Origin: Phycisphaerales bacterium UBA1910
Lineage (GTDB): Bacteria > Planctomycetota > Phycisphaerae > Phycisphaerales > UBA1924
Assembly (NCBI GenBank): GCA_002337545.1
Contig: DDGE01000039.1
Coordinates: 94,315-114,021, forward strand
Direction of reading: 5' to 3'
DNA: 19,707 nucleotides
Positions within the stretch are counted from its first letter, which is position 1, and every line of letters begins with the position of its first letter. Of this stretch, positions 7,676-14,954 are shown piece by piece. The position numbers were made by a program, and so were the translations under genes. The notes under the pieces are model-generated. The model was not told where the DNA came from, did no database searches, and saw only the letters and a program-made list of their open reading frames with translations.

Positions 7676-8795
7676 GCGTGCCTCCCGTCATCATCGGCGT
7701 CTGCATCGCACACGCAACGATCCGCATATACGCTCCAGCACACTTCTCAAGCTGATCGAGCGCCACAAACTCATCCGATGCGTGCGCCTGCGCAATATCG
7801 CCCGGTCCAAGCACGATCGCGGGGAGCCCCGCCGCCGAGAACAGGGCCGCCTCGGTCCAGAAATCGACATCGGGTCCTGACTCGATACCCCACGATCCGA
7901 CAACCTCAATCATCGAATCATCACGGATCAAGGCCGGCCCGACGAATCGCTCAGACCATTCATCACCCCCACCATGCGGGAGCAATGCGCGAAGCGCATC
8001 AATGCCCCGCTGCGCGAGCTCGTTCGCCTCCGGGCTTGGCTCCGGGCGGAACCCGAAACGGACCTTCGCGCTGGCGGCAATGACATTCGAGGCGGTGCCA
8101 CCCTCGATCACCCCGATGTTAAACCGAGATCCATCGAGCACACCGCTCGGCCGGGCGAGCTCAAGCGCCTCGGAGCCCCATTTGATCGATTTATGAATCG
8201 CGCTCTCATTCGAAGCATCCGCACCGGAAGTGTGCCCCGCCGTCCCCGAAAACTCGATCTCAAAGGACGCAAACCCACGATGCTGGAAGACCGCTTTCGC
8301 GTTGGTCGGCTCCGCAACAACGACACGAGCGAAGCGGCCCGCCTGCGCGCCGAGAAACGACTCCACACAAACACCCTTGCCACCCTCTTCATCCGAACTG
8401 AAAAGGATCGCGAGAGGCGCATCGGTCGACTGCGCCACCGCGAGCATACACGCCGCAGCCCCCTTGATATCGCACGCACCAAGCCCATACGCCCGCCCTT
8501 GCTCGACATCGAGCGAGAAGGGATCGCGTGTCCACATCGGGTTCGGCTTCACGGTATCGAGATGACAGTTGAACAGCGTGCGAGTCTCGCCGCGTGTCGC
8601 GAAGAGATTCACACACCCCCCGCCAAGATCGGTAATCTCCACATCGCAGCCTGCGTCAGCAAGAACGCCCATCGCAAACAGCATCGCAGGATGATTCGCG
8701 GTCATCCTGCGCTCAGGATCCGACGAATCCGCCGAGACCAGCGCTCGCAGATGGGCCAGGATCGTCTCGATCTGGATCGCTTCGGGCTTGCTCAT
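7665..8795 (-). CDS. argE': N-acetyl-L-citrulline deacetylase (M20 family)
   Basis: This 376-residue M20 metallopeptidase-like deacetylase closely resembles, from memory, Xanthomonas acetylcitrulline deacetylase, including LFNCHLDTV, GLGACDIKGAAA, LFSSDEEG, VVAEPTNAKAVFQHRG, RFNIG and FGFRPEPS. Predicted zinc ligands are His78, the bridging Asp109, Glu137, Glu162 and His338 (AQAHASDEF); Asp80 and Glu136 are the catalytic pair. The reaction would be N-acetylcitrulline to citrulline and acetate. The context (next to an acetylornithine transcarbamylase and ArgG) supports citrulline rather than ornithine as the product. The start has GAGGTG upstream and overlaps the argG stop by 4 nt. An ordinary acetylornithine deacetylase (ArgE) or DapE-like enzyme is the alternative, but similarity and context argue against it. 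Confidence 0.88.
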   Translation of the reverse strand: MSKPEAIQIETILAHLRALVSADSSDPERRMTANHPAMLFAMGVLADAGCDVEITDLGGGCVNLFATRGETRTLFNCHLDTVKPNPMWTRDPFSLDVEQGRAYGLGACDIKGAAACMLAVAQSTDAPLAILFSSDEEGGKGVCVESFLGAQAGRFARVVVAEPTNAKAVFQHRGFASFEIEFSGTAGHTSGADASNESAIHKSIKWGSEALELARPSGVLDGSRFNIGVIEGGTASNVIAASAKVRFGFRPEPSPEANELAQRGIDALRALLPHGGGDEWSERFVGPALIRDDSMIEVVGSWGIESGPDVDFWTEAALFSAAGLPAIVLGPGDIAQAHASDEFVALDQLEKCAGAYMRIVACAMQTPMMTGGTHAP

Positions 8796-10048
8796 GCGTG
8801 CACCTCAACCTGTGGTTTGCAGGAGAGTTCCGAGCCCGAACCTCGGCTCGACGCCAGCTTCGACGCACCGATCGCCGCAGAGTTCCCGGCGATACGAATG
8901 AACCCCTCCGCGTCCTTCGCGTCCCAGCCCGCCTTCTGGGCATAAACATTGGAATCATCCATCAACGCATGATCTGTTACAACCGAGACCGCGAGCGCCG
9001 AGCCGCCGTGCGTTTCCACACGAACCGTGCCCGACACAAGCACCTGCGTCGAGGCAATAAAGCCCTCAAGGTTCGAACGAAGCGGCTCAAAGAACTGCCC
9101 GCCGAACACGAGTTCAGTCCACTTCGTCGCCGCGAACGCCTTGAACTCGTTCTGATGCTTTGTCAGCGTCAGCTCCTCAAGCGCCTTGTGCGCGAGCATC
9201 AGCACCTCAATCCCAGGGCACTCGTACACGATGCGACCCTTGAGTCCGACGATGGTATCGCCCGTGTAGATACCACGCCCAACCCCATACGCACCAAACG
9301 ATTCATTCAGCACCGCAAGCGAGGATGCCCCATCGACGATCTTCTCACCGTTTATCGCAACTGGTACGCCCTGCTCGAAGCCGAGCGACACCGAAAGCGG
9401 CTCACCGGGCCAAGCGTCGCGTGGCTTGCACAGGTGCCGGCTCGCATCGTTCGGCGCACCAAGCTCATCAATCTCAGAGCCGGACACAGTGACGCCCAGC
9501 ACATTCTCATTGATGGTGTACTGCTTCGCGCTCGCGTCAACACGAAACCCGCGTTGCTCCAGATCAGCGATCTCGTACGCACGCGGCGTATCGGTCACCG
9601 ATTGAATATCGCGGATCGGCGCGATGATCGGCAGGTCCGTCAAACAACGAACCGACTGATCAAAGCGGAACTGATCGTTCCCCATCGCGGTGCACCCGTG
9701 CGCGACCGCCACAGCGCCAAGCTCATGCGCCTTCTCAACCATCGCCTGCACGATCACATACCGATCCGAACAGAGCAGCGGATACCGATCCTGATAGCGC
9801 GCACCGCCTTGGAGAAACGGGATGACGAACGAGTCCCACAACGCGGCACTCGCATCGATCGTGTCATGCCCCACCGCTCCCAGCTCGATCGCCCGGGATT
9901 CGATCCGGGATGCCTCCGCCTCACCCATGCCCCCGGTATTCACGAAAACAGTCTGCACGGCGTAACCCCGCTCGATGAGGTACGGCACGCAGAACGAAGT
10001 ATCCAGCCCGCCCGAGAAGGCGAGCACAATCAGTGGTTTCTGTGTCAT
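8792..10048 (-). CDS. argG: Argininosuccinate synthase
   Basis: The 418-residue product joins citrulline and aspartate to form argininosuccinate with ATP. The PP-loop AFSGGLDTS is at 10-18, and HGCTAMGNDQFRFD carries the typical substrate-binding run of the family. KQYTINENVLGVTVSGSEID is the conserved mid-protein segment, and YGVGRGIYTGDTIVGLKGR is near the C-terminal half. ATG at 10046-10048 is chosen because the PP-loop normally lies close to the N-terminus; the longer open frame to 10222 would overlap argF'. The only larger gap in the operon (38 nt) precedes it; that gap contains the short palindrome GCACGAGCGTGC and only a weak AGAG-type ribosome site. The stop overlaps the argE' start as ATGA. 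Confidence 0.95.
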   Translation of the reverse strand: MTQKPLIVLAFSGGLDTSFCVPYLIERGYAVQTVFVNTGGMGEAEASRIESRAIELGAVGHDTIDASAALWDSFVIPFLQGGARYQDRYPLLCSDRYVIVQAMVEKAHELGAVAVAHGCTAMGNDQFRFDQSVRCLTDLPIIAPIRDIQSVTDTPRAYEIADLEQRGFRVDASAKQYTINENVLGVTVSGSEIDELGAPNDASRHLCKPRDAWPGEPLSVSLGFEQGVPVAINGEKIVDGASSLAVLNESFGAYGVGRGIYTGDTIVGLKGRIVYECPGIEVLMLAHKALEELTLTKHQNEFKAFAATKWTELVFGGQFFEPLRSNLEGFIASTQVLVSGTVRVETHGGSALAVSVVTDHALMDDSNVYAQKAGWDAKDAEGFIRIAGNSAAIGASKLASSRGSGSELSCKPQVEVHA

Positions 10049-10086
10049 GTGGGTTCTCTGCACGCTCGTGCGTGTGTGTGGAAGTA

Positions 10087-11127
10087 TCAGTGGTTGCCCG
10101 CAATCGCGGCCATGAGTGCTTTCTGGACATGCAGCCGATTTTCCGCCTCCTCGATGATCAACGAGTTCGGGGAATCCATCACCGCATCGGTCGCCTTCAC
10201 ATTCCGCCTGGCCGGCAGACAATGGCTGAACGCGGCCCCATTCGTCAACGCCATCTTCTGCTCATCGACGATAAAGTGCTTGTGCGCATCTCGGATCGGC
10301 TTCTCTTCATCCCAGCGCCCAAAGTACGGGATCGCCCCCCAGCTCTTCGCGTACACGACATCCGCATCGGCATACGAAGACTCGATATCGTGCGAGACGC
10401 TGAAGGCGCCACCGCATTCCTGCGCATTCTGCGATGCGAAACCCATGTAGCGATCGTCGAGCAGATACTGCTCATTCGGACACAGCAGGGTCACATCCAT
10501 CCCCGCACGCGTCGCGATCATCGCGGCAGAGTTCGCAACCGCCGTATTCAATGCCTTGGGGTGATAAGTCCAGGTCAGGACATACTTCTTACCGCGCAGA
10601 TCACTCGTGCCAAAGTGCTCACGCAACGCCATCAGATGGGCCAACTCCTGGCACGGGTGCGTGATCGTTTCCATATTGATCACAGGAACGCTCGCATACT
10701 TTGCAAACGCACTGAGCACCAGATCCTGCCGATCGATCGACCAGTCTTCAAACTTGGGGAACGCACGAACGGCGATGATATCGCAATAGCGAGAGAGGAC
10801 CCGCGCCGCCTCCTTCGCGTGCTCCTCGGCGCGACCATCCATCACCGCACCATCACCGAACGCCATCTCCCACGACCCGCCACCCGGCTCAAGAACCACG
10901 GCGTGCCCCCCGAGCTGATTCGCACCAATATCGAACGACGCCCGCGTCCGCAACGAGGGGTTGAAGAAAACCAACGCGATCGACTTCCCAGTCAACAGCG
11001 GCTGGATCGGGTGCGCCTTCAGCGCCATCGAGTGATCGATCAAGGCAGAGAGCTCTTCCCACTCCCAATCCTGGGTCGAAAGAAAGTGCTTGGGCTTCGA
11101 CGCCGTTTTCAGTTCAGTCATAGACAT
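10087..11127 (-). CDS. argF': N-acetylornithine carbamoyltransferase
   Basis: The 346-residue transcarbamylase closely resembles, as I recall it, Xanthomonas N-acetyl-L-ornithine transcarbamylase, including VFFNPSLRTRASFDIGANQL, VMDGRAEEH, AVRAFPKFEDWS, PVINMETITHPCQELAH, LTWTYHPKALNTAVANSA and HCLPARRNVKATDAVMDS. Carbamoyl phosphate is bound by the SLRTR loop (58-62), HPCQ (157-160) and HCLP (302-305). Glu101 aligns with Xanthomonas Glu92, which favours N-acetylornithine; the succinylornithine enzymes of Bacteroidetes have Pro there. Lys311 aligns with the carboxylated Lys302. Ordinary OTC lacks these loops. The product would be N-acetylcitrulline. ATG overlaps the argR stop (TGATG), with GGAGG 7 nt upstream; Met3 is a second possible start. 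Confidence 0.94.
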   Translation of the reverse strand: MSMTELKTASKPKHFLSTQDWEWEELSALIDHSMALKAHPIQPLLTGKSIALVFFNPSLRTRASFDIGANQLGGHAVVLEPGGGSWEMAFGDGAVMDGRAEEHAKEAARVLSRYCDIIAVRAFPKFEDWSIDRQDLVLSAFAKYASVPVINMETITHPCQELAHLMALREHFGTSDLRGKKYVLTWTYHPKALNTAVANSAAMIATRAGMDVTLLCPNEQYLLDDRYMGFASQNAQECGGAFSVSHDIESSYADADVVYAKSWGAIPYFGRWDEEKPIRDAHKHFIVDEQKMALTNGAAFSHCLPARRNVKATDAVMDSPNSLIIEEAENRLHVQKALMAAIAGNH

Positions 11128-11579
11128 CAGTCCACCTCCAAGCCCTTCCCGAGCACCGCGGCAAGCTCCTTCGCCGACTGGTCCGAAGGAGTCGCGATAA
11201 AGATCGTGTCATCACCAGCGAGACACCCCACCATCCCAGAGGGACGAGCAGCATCGACTTCAGAAGCGACAAAGTTCGCGTGCCCCGGAGCCGTATGCAT
11301 CACCACGATGCTCGCGGCCGGGACCACCCGGATGACATGATCACGAACCACGCCTAGCAGCGAACTCAAGTCGCCCGCCCCACCGAAGCCACCAGCACCC
11401 GGCAATGCATAACCATGAGCACCCCGCACAGCACCAATAGAGGCCAAATCTCGCGAGATCGTCGCCTGAGTCACCTTAATGCCCGTTTTTTCGAGCTCAT
11501 GGGCGATTTCTTCCTGAGTCACCGCCTGCGTCTGCGAGAGCAAATCTTTGATTCGGGATTGTCGCTGGAGCCGTGTCAT
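11127..11579 (-). CDS. argR: Arginine repressor ArgR
   Basis: The 150-residue protein has the two-domain ArgR layout. The N-terminal winged helix (1-57) contains VTQATISRDLASIGAVR as the recognition region. A Gly-rich linker (61-69) leads to the hexamerisation and arginine-binding domain (75-150), with MHTAPGHANFVASEVD and the GDDTIFIAT segment whose acidic pair contacts arginine in known ArgR proteins. With arginine bound, the hexamer represses arginine synthesis genes. It is the first gene of the operon, and ARG-box-like sites lie just upstream, so autoregulation together with the whole operon is likely. No Shine-Dalgarno precedes the ATG, and the -10 element is 5 nt away, so the mRNA may be leaderless. 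Confidence 0.94.
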   Translation of the reverse strand: MTRLQRQSRIKDLLSQTQAVTQEEIAHELEKTGIKVTQATISRDLASIGAVRGAHGYALPGAGGFGGAGDLSSLLGVVRDHVIRVVPAASIVVMHTAPGHANFVASEVDAARPSGMVGCLAGDDTIFIATPSDQSAKELAAVLGKGLEVD

Positions 11580-11584
11580 GACTG

Positions 11585-11590
11585 ATTATA
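11585..11590 (-). promoter_or_regulatory. Consensus -10 element of the arginine operon
   Basis: The minus strand reads TATAAT, a perfect sigma-70-type -10. Only CAGTC separates it from the argR ATG, so initiation would fall on or next to the A of the start codon. The best-placed -35 (GTGCAA, 17-bp spacer, at 11608-11613) is weak and lies inside the downstream ARG box, so bound ArgR would block polymerase. Confidence 0.65.
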
Positions 11591-11596
11591 CACATC

Positions 11597-11634
11597 AATG
11601 CATAAATTTGCACACTAGTGCATAAATTTTTATC
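11597..11634 (-). promoter_or_regulatory. Tandem ARG-box-like operators for ArgR
   Basis: There are two AT-rich 18-bp near-palindromes. On the minus strand, 11614-11597 reads TGTGCAAATTTATGCATT and 11634-11617 reads GATAAAAATTTATGCACT. They match the ARG-box consensus (WNTGAATWWWWATTCANW) at about 15 and 14 of 18 positions. They share AAATTTATGCA with a 20-bp repeat spacing, about two helical turns, as expected for pairs bound by one ArgR hexamer. The sequence between them forms the palindrome CACTAGTG. The AT-richness stands out against the GC-rich surroundings. Assignment to ArgR rests on the match and on the adjacent argR gene. Confidence 0.75.
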
Positions 11635-11934
11635 ATCCCCCCCTGCACACCACTACCCGAGCCCATCGCCACGCAACAGGCCCACATCGTGACAGAACAC
11701 GCCGAGCAGACCGATACACGGATCCAGCTCGGCAGGCACGGATGCCCGCAGAATGTGAGGAATCGCGGCTTCCCACCCAAGCAGCCGCACCAGGAAACGC
11801 CACGCAACTTCAAACCCAACCAGAGGATACCGAACCCCATCGGTGTCTCCGCGCATCCCGCCAACAGCGATCAACACGGACTGAACAGAACGACTGAAGA
11901 CCCAGCCGATTCTGAGCAAGTGAAACTGGAGGCA
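11635..11934. other. Spacer between sigma/kinase operon and argR, no convincing gene
   Basis: No RNA gene, repeat or clear terminator is visible in these 300 bp. The minus strand is open from the kinase TAG stop, in the same frame, down to a TAG at 11653-11655 (93 residues, including LVGFEVAWRFLVRLLGWEAA). The only starts in it are a TTG at 11919 and an internal ATG, both without a good ribosome site, and other frames are also open, so it is not called as a gene. Confidence 0.5.
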
Positions 11935-13815
11935 CTACTCAGTCGCGTGCGCCGACGCTGATGACTGAAGACTCTGAAGCCAGATCTCATCATGCGGCGC
12001 ATACCGCTCCACCAGCGCAGCCGCCCGTTGCTTATAGAGGCCGGCGCGTTCGGGCTGGGTGTGCTCCAACCAACCGGCGATCATTTCAAACCACAGCGCA
12101 CGCTCGATTGGTGACGACTGGTCCGGATCGATGCCCTCTGCGTACTCGATCGCCACATCCACACGACGCTCCAACAGATCGGATAAAAACGCAGGATCCT
12201 CAACGAGCGGCCCATTGAGCGATTGGGAATGGAGAAACAGCAGATTGAAAAGCACCGCGGTCTCTGTCGCTTCGGCATCGAGCGTCTTCACCCAAGAACC
12301 AACCATCTCTCTGGCCATCAACATGCGCTCGGTCAACTGATCAGATTTCAGAACCTCCATCTCAATCTGGTGATTGAGCCGCTCCACCTCCTGCACATGG
12401 GCGATCGATTCGCGTGCAAGCTGCCGATCAAACCGCTGGCGCAAGATGAGCGCGAAGAGCATCGAAACCGCAATCACAAAGAAGATGTAGACCGCAACGG
12501 CGTACCGATTGCGCCTGAGAAAAAGCGATGCCCTGGTCCATCGCCCCTCTTCCACGCCCGCCACCGGCCTGTGCTGGATCATGCAGACAAGGTCATGCGC
12601 CAGCGCTTCCGCGCTCTGATATCTCTCACTCGGATCAAGCGCCAACGCCTTGAGCAAGATCGCGCGAACGGTCGGGTGATGAATGCTCAGGGCATTCCGC
12701 GACGGCCCTCCGGCCTCTCGCTCGTCGAGCCACCCGATCGCTTCTCCCACACGATCCCCGTTTGGATAGCTCGTCGTGACCATCCAATACAGGAGCCCCC
12801 CGATCGCGTACACATCAACGAGCGGGGCATCCTGCATCTCACCCCTGAACTGCTCGGGAGCCATGAATGCCAACGAGCCACGCGTCCCATACCGCCCCGA
12901 GAGTGATGGGAGCTGATGCTTCGTGCTCGCGATACCAAAGTCAGTAATAACCGGCTTGCCCGAATCATCAATAATGATGTTCCCAGGCTTGATGTCGCGG
13001 TGCACAATCCCCGCCGCATGCGCGGCCTGAACACCCTTGGCAATCTCGATCACCAGGCGGATCTGCTCTTGGTTGCTGAGGCCCGGATGTCGCTTGACCC
13101 AATCATCGAGGGGTGTCCCGCGGATGAGCTCGTAGGCAACAAAGACTTCACCCGATTCCGATTTCCCATGATCGACGACCGCTGCGACATTCGGATGGCG
13201 CACCTTCCTGGCAGCAACGCCCTCGGTGCTGAATCGTTCGGCCTCATCCACTTCGTGGAAGATTTTTACCGCAACATAAACAGGCTCGAACTCATCTGAA
13301 AACAACCGATCGATCGCTTCATACATCACCCCCTGGTTTCCGGCACCGAGCACCCGCCGGAGCTCATACCGGGGTCGCCCATCAAGATCCTTGGGACCAA
13401 ACTCTCTGGGGAGTTGTGCCCCCCACTGCAGATCGGATTGCGCTCGACCGGGATCCTGAGGTGCCGAGTCGTCACCCTGACGCATGATCTCAGTGCGTGC
13501 GAGCAGACGGAGTTGCTCTTCGAGATCTTCGGCACGCCTTTGGCTCTCACGCCCAGTTGCGATCAACCCATCGATACTGATCTCGACGGCCGCCTCAAGA
13601 ACGCTCTCGTCTTCAATGAGCTCGGGGATCGACTTGGCAATCTCTTCAAGCTGAACCGGGTCGCCCATATCCATGCGTTTGTCCGCGATGACATACAGCG
13701 CTTTCAGAACATGATCGACCTCATGCGTCTGCGCGTCCTGGAAGACCTTTTCGAGTTCAATCTTTGTATTCCCGAATCGCTCAGCGATCTGCAAGAATCT
13801 ATTGACGATGATCAT
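11935..13815 (-). CDS. Transmembrane Ser/Thr protein kinase, sigma-factor-linked
   Basis: The 626-residue protein has an N-terminal non-kinase region (1-140, acidic and helical), a complete Hanks-type kinase domain (about 150-415), one transmembrane helix (about 438-458) and a C-terminal part of about 165 residues that starts with a coiled-coil-like helix (465-500). Kinase motifs are GAGNQG (157-162), VAVKIF with Lys184, HRDIKPGN with Asp274, DFG at 292-294 and APEQ at 319-322, so it should be active. The membrane helix sits after the kinase, leaving the catalytic part in the cytoplasm and the C-terminus outside as a possible sensor. ATG at 13813-13815 lies inside the end of the sigma gene (17-bp overlap), with GAGGGA upstream. 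Such sigma/kinase pairs are common in Planctomycetes, where the kinase is thought to control the sigma factor. Confidence 0.9.
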   Translation of the reverse strand: MIIVNRFLQIAERFGNTKIELEKVFQDAQTHEVDHVLKALYVIADKRMDMGDPVQLEEIAKSIPELIEDESVLEAAVEISIDGLIATGRESQRRAEDLEEQLRLLARTEIMRQGDDSAPQDPGRAQSDLQWGAQLPREFGPKDLDGRPRYELRRVLGAGNQGVMYEAIDRLFSDEFEPVYVAVKIFHEVDEAERFSTEGVAARKVRHPNVAAVVDHGKSESGEVFVAYELIRGTPLDDWVKRHPGLSNQEQIRLVIEIAKGVQAAHAAGIVHRDIKPGNIIIDDSGKPVITDFGIASTKHQLPSLSGRYGTRGSLAFMAPEQFRGEMQDAPLVDVYAIGGLLYWMVTTSYPNGDRVGEAIGWLDEREAGGPSRNALSIHHPTVRAILLKALALDPSERYQSAEALAHDLVCMIQHRPVAGVEEGRWTRASLFLRRNRYAVAVYIFFVIAVSMLFALILRQRFDRQLARESIAHVQEVERLNHQIEMEVLKSDQLTERMLMAREMVGSWVKTLDAEATETAVLFNLLFLHSQSLNGPLVEDPAFLSDLLERRVDVAIEYAEGIDPDQSSPIERALWFEMIAGWLEHTQPERAGLYKQRAAALVERYAPHDEIWLQSLQSSASAHATE

Positions 13816-14389
13816 CGGGTTTTCCCTCGCTGAGCAGGCCTCGTGCTCTTGACTTGAGCCTGGTCCATCGTTTCCTTACGACCGAGTCAGACATACTGAT
13901 CGATGCTGCGATCTCATGCAGCTTCAACCCCCGCGCTCTGAGCATCGCGATTTCACGATCAATCGGGTCCTGTGCGAACTGTCCTATACGGATGCACAGC
14001 TCCGGAGTTGGTATCGTGGCCTTGAGCTCGGGGTTGGTTGCGAGTGCTGCAACAACCTGTTCACGCTTCTTGAGGCGCTTGGCATTGCGGGCTTTCTCGA
14101 GAATGGTTCGTTCGATGACCTGATGCACGAGTGCGAACAGCTGCGCATCGGTCTCTGCTCGCGCTTTGCCAGAGAGTATGAGCGAGTCAATACGACGCAG
14201 CGCCGTTGAGAGGACCTCTTCGGTGTCGGTGATCTTTCTTGCCTGAGACAGCATTCTTGAGTGGATGCGTCTGTTGACCTTGTCTCTTTGGGAAAAGAGC
14301 AGATCTGCGGCACGATTCCGTAGCACATGCGTTTCGTGCTCATCGCTCGCATCGCTACCAAATCGCGGTTGACTCTGTTGCTTTTCCAA
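13799..14389 (-). CDS. Sigma-70-family (ECF-type) sigma factor paired with a Ser/Thr kinase
   Basis: The 196-residue protein has the small ECF-like layout: a region-2-like helical part (about 20-105, including RRIHSRMLSQARKITDTEEV and ILEKARNAKRLKKRE) and a region-4 helix-turn-helix (about 140-188) with DREIAMLRARGLKLHEIA followed by SMSDSVVRKRWTRLKSRAR, which binds the -35 element. It has no long SnoaL-like extension and no adjacent anti-sigma gene. The start is probably TTG at 14387-14389: an in-frame stop lies 15 nt upstream and no ATG occurs before residue 46. A GTG at residue 22 is possible. Region 2 is weakly conserved, so the ECF subgroup cannot be fixed from sequence alone. Confidence 0.82.
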   Translation of the reverse strand: MEKQQSQPRFGSDASDEHETHVLRNRAADLLFSQRDKVNRRIHSRMLSQARKITDTEEVLSTALRRIDSLILSGKARAETDAQLFALVHQVIERTILEKARNAKRLKKREQVVAALATNPELKATIPTPELCIRIGQFAQDPIDREIAMLRARGLKLHEIAASISMSDSVVRKRWTRLKSRARGLLSEGKPDDHRQ

Positions 14390-14439
14390 TTCTGTGCATT
14401 CTCACCGGTTTGTTGTCCCACTGTTGGATTCGACGGCCA

Positions 14440-14469
14440 CCTGCATATGCGGAATCACCCGCATGCAGG
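14440..14469 (+). promoter_or_regulatory. Stem-loop overlapping the ribosome site of the next gene
   Basis: The arms CCTGCATATGCGG and CCGCATGCAGG pair over 11-12 bp with one bulged A and a loop of about 6 nt (AATCAC). The 3' arm ends in AGG, part of the AGGGG Shine-Dalgarno (14467-14471) 6 nt before the ATG at 14478. In RNA it could hide the ribosome site; as DNA it could be an operator in this 88-bp divergent region. The structure is read directly; the role is inferred. Confidence 0.55.
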
Positions 14470-14477
14470 GGCTACTG

Positions 14478-14954
14478 ATGCAGTCGAATCAAAACTATAA
14501 CCGAACATCCATACTTCGAGCAACCTCCTCGCTGGGACTACGCGGTGTTTTCTTGCTCACCTTGATGATGAATGCCACACCTTGTCATGGTCAATCTGTT
14601 CAGGGTATGGCGTCTGTGGGAACGGTGAAAGCAGGCGAAACTCTGATATTGAAGGTGCTGATCAATCATATTCTGGATCTGTTTGATGTTCAGGCGGCGG
14701 GTTCAACGATGCGGAATGGGACGCTTGAGGATGATGCGGCGGGTTTGGTTTCGGTGTATCAGTCGTCGGCGTTGCGCTCGAGTTTGACCGATTCGCAGGT
14801 TGCAGATGGGCTTGGCGATTGCCATGAAGTCCAGCATATTCTGCTCGACCCGAATGCGGAATACGAGCTTTCAAATCAGATGAGAAATGAACTCATGCGC
14901 ACTGTGGATTACATTATTGGAGACCTTGAGGATGCCAGCCCAATCAACGATTGA
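14478..14954 (+). CDS. Small exported protein of unknown function
   Basis: The 158-residue product is not recognised. Residues 1-38 look like a signal peptide: a polar, Arg-containing start, a hydrophobic stretch (GVFLLTLMM, 23-31) and ATPCHG before QS. A lipoprotein is possible because of Cys36, but no proper lipobox is seen. The mature part has a hydrophobic segment (LILKVLINHILDLF, 56-69) and an acidic C-terminal half (LTDSQVADGLGDCHEVQHILL, then a helical tail) with one more Cys (115). ATG at 14478 is chosen for its AGGGG ribosome site at 6-nt spacing; an upstream in-frame ATG at 14463 sits inside the hairpin. Its last 23 bp overlap the start of the helix-turn-helix gene, suggesting a two-gene unit. 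Confidence 0.6.
   Translation: MQSNQNYNRTSILRATSSLGLRGVFLLTLMMNATPCHGQSVQGMASVGTVKAGETLILKVLINHILDLFDVQAAGSTMRNGTLEDDAAGLVSVYQSSALRSSLTDSQVADGLGDCHEVQHILLDPNAEYELSNQMRNELMRTVDYIIGDLEDASPIND

Noticed and set aside
10060..10071. Palindrome GCACGCTCGTGC between argF' and argG as an attenuator
   Set aside because: Only a 4-5 bp stem with a very tight loop and no T-run or leader peptide.
10049..10222. N-terminal extension of argG
   Set aside because: It overlaps the end of argF', and argG homologues start just before the PP-loop.
11595..11919. Small minus-strand frames between the kinase and argR
   Set aside because: Two overlapping frames are both open, starts are poor, one covers the ARG boxes, and no family is recognised.
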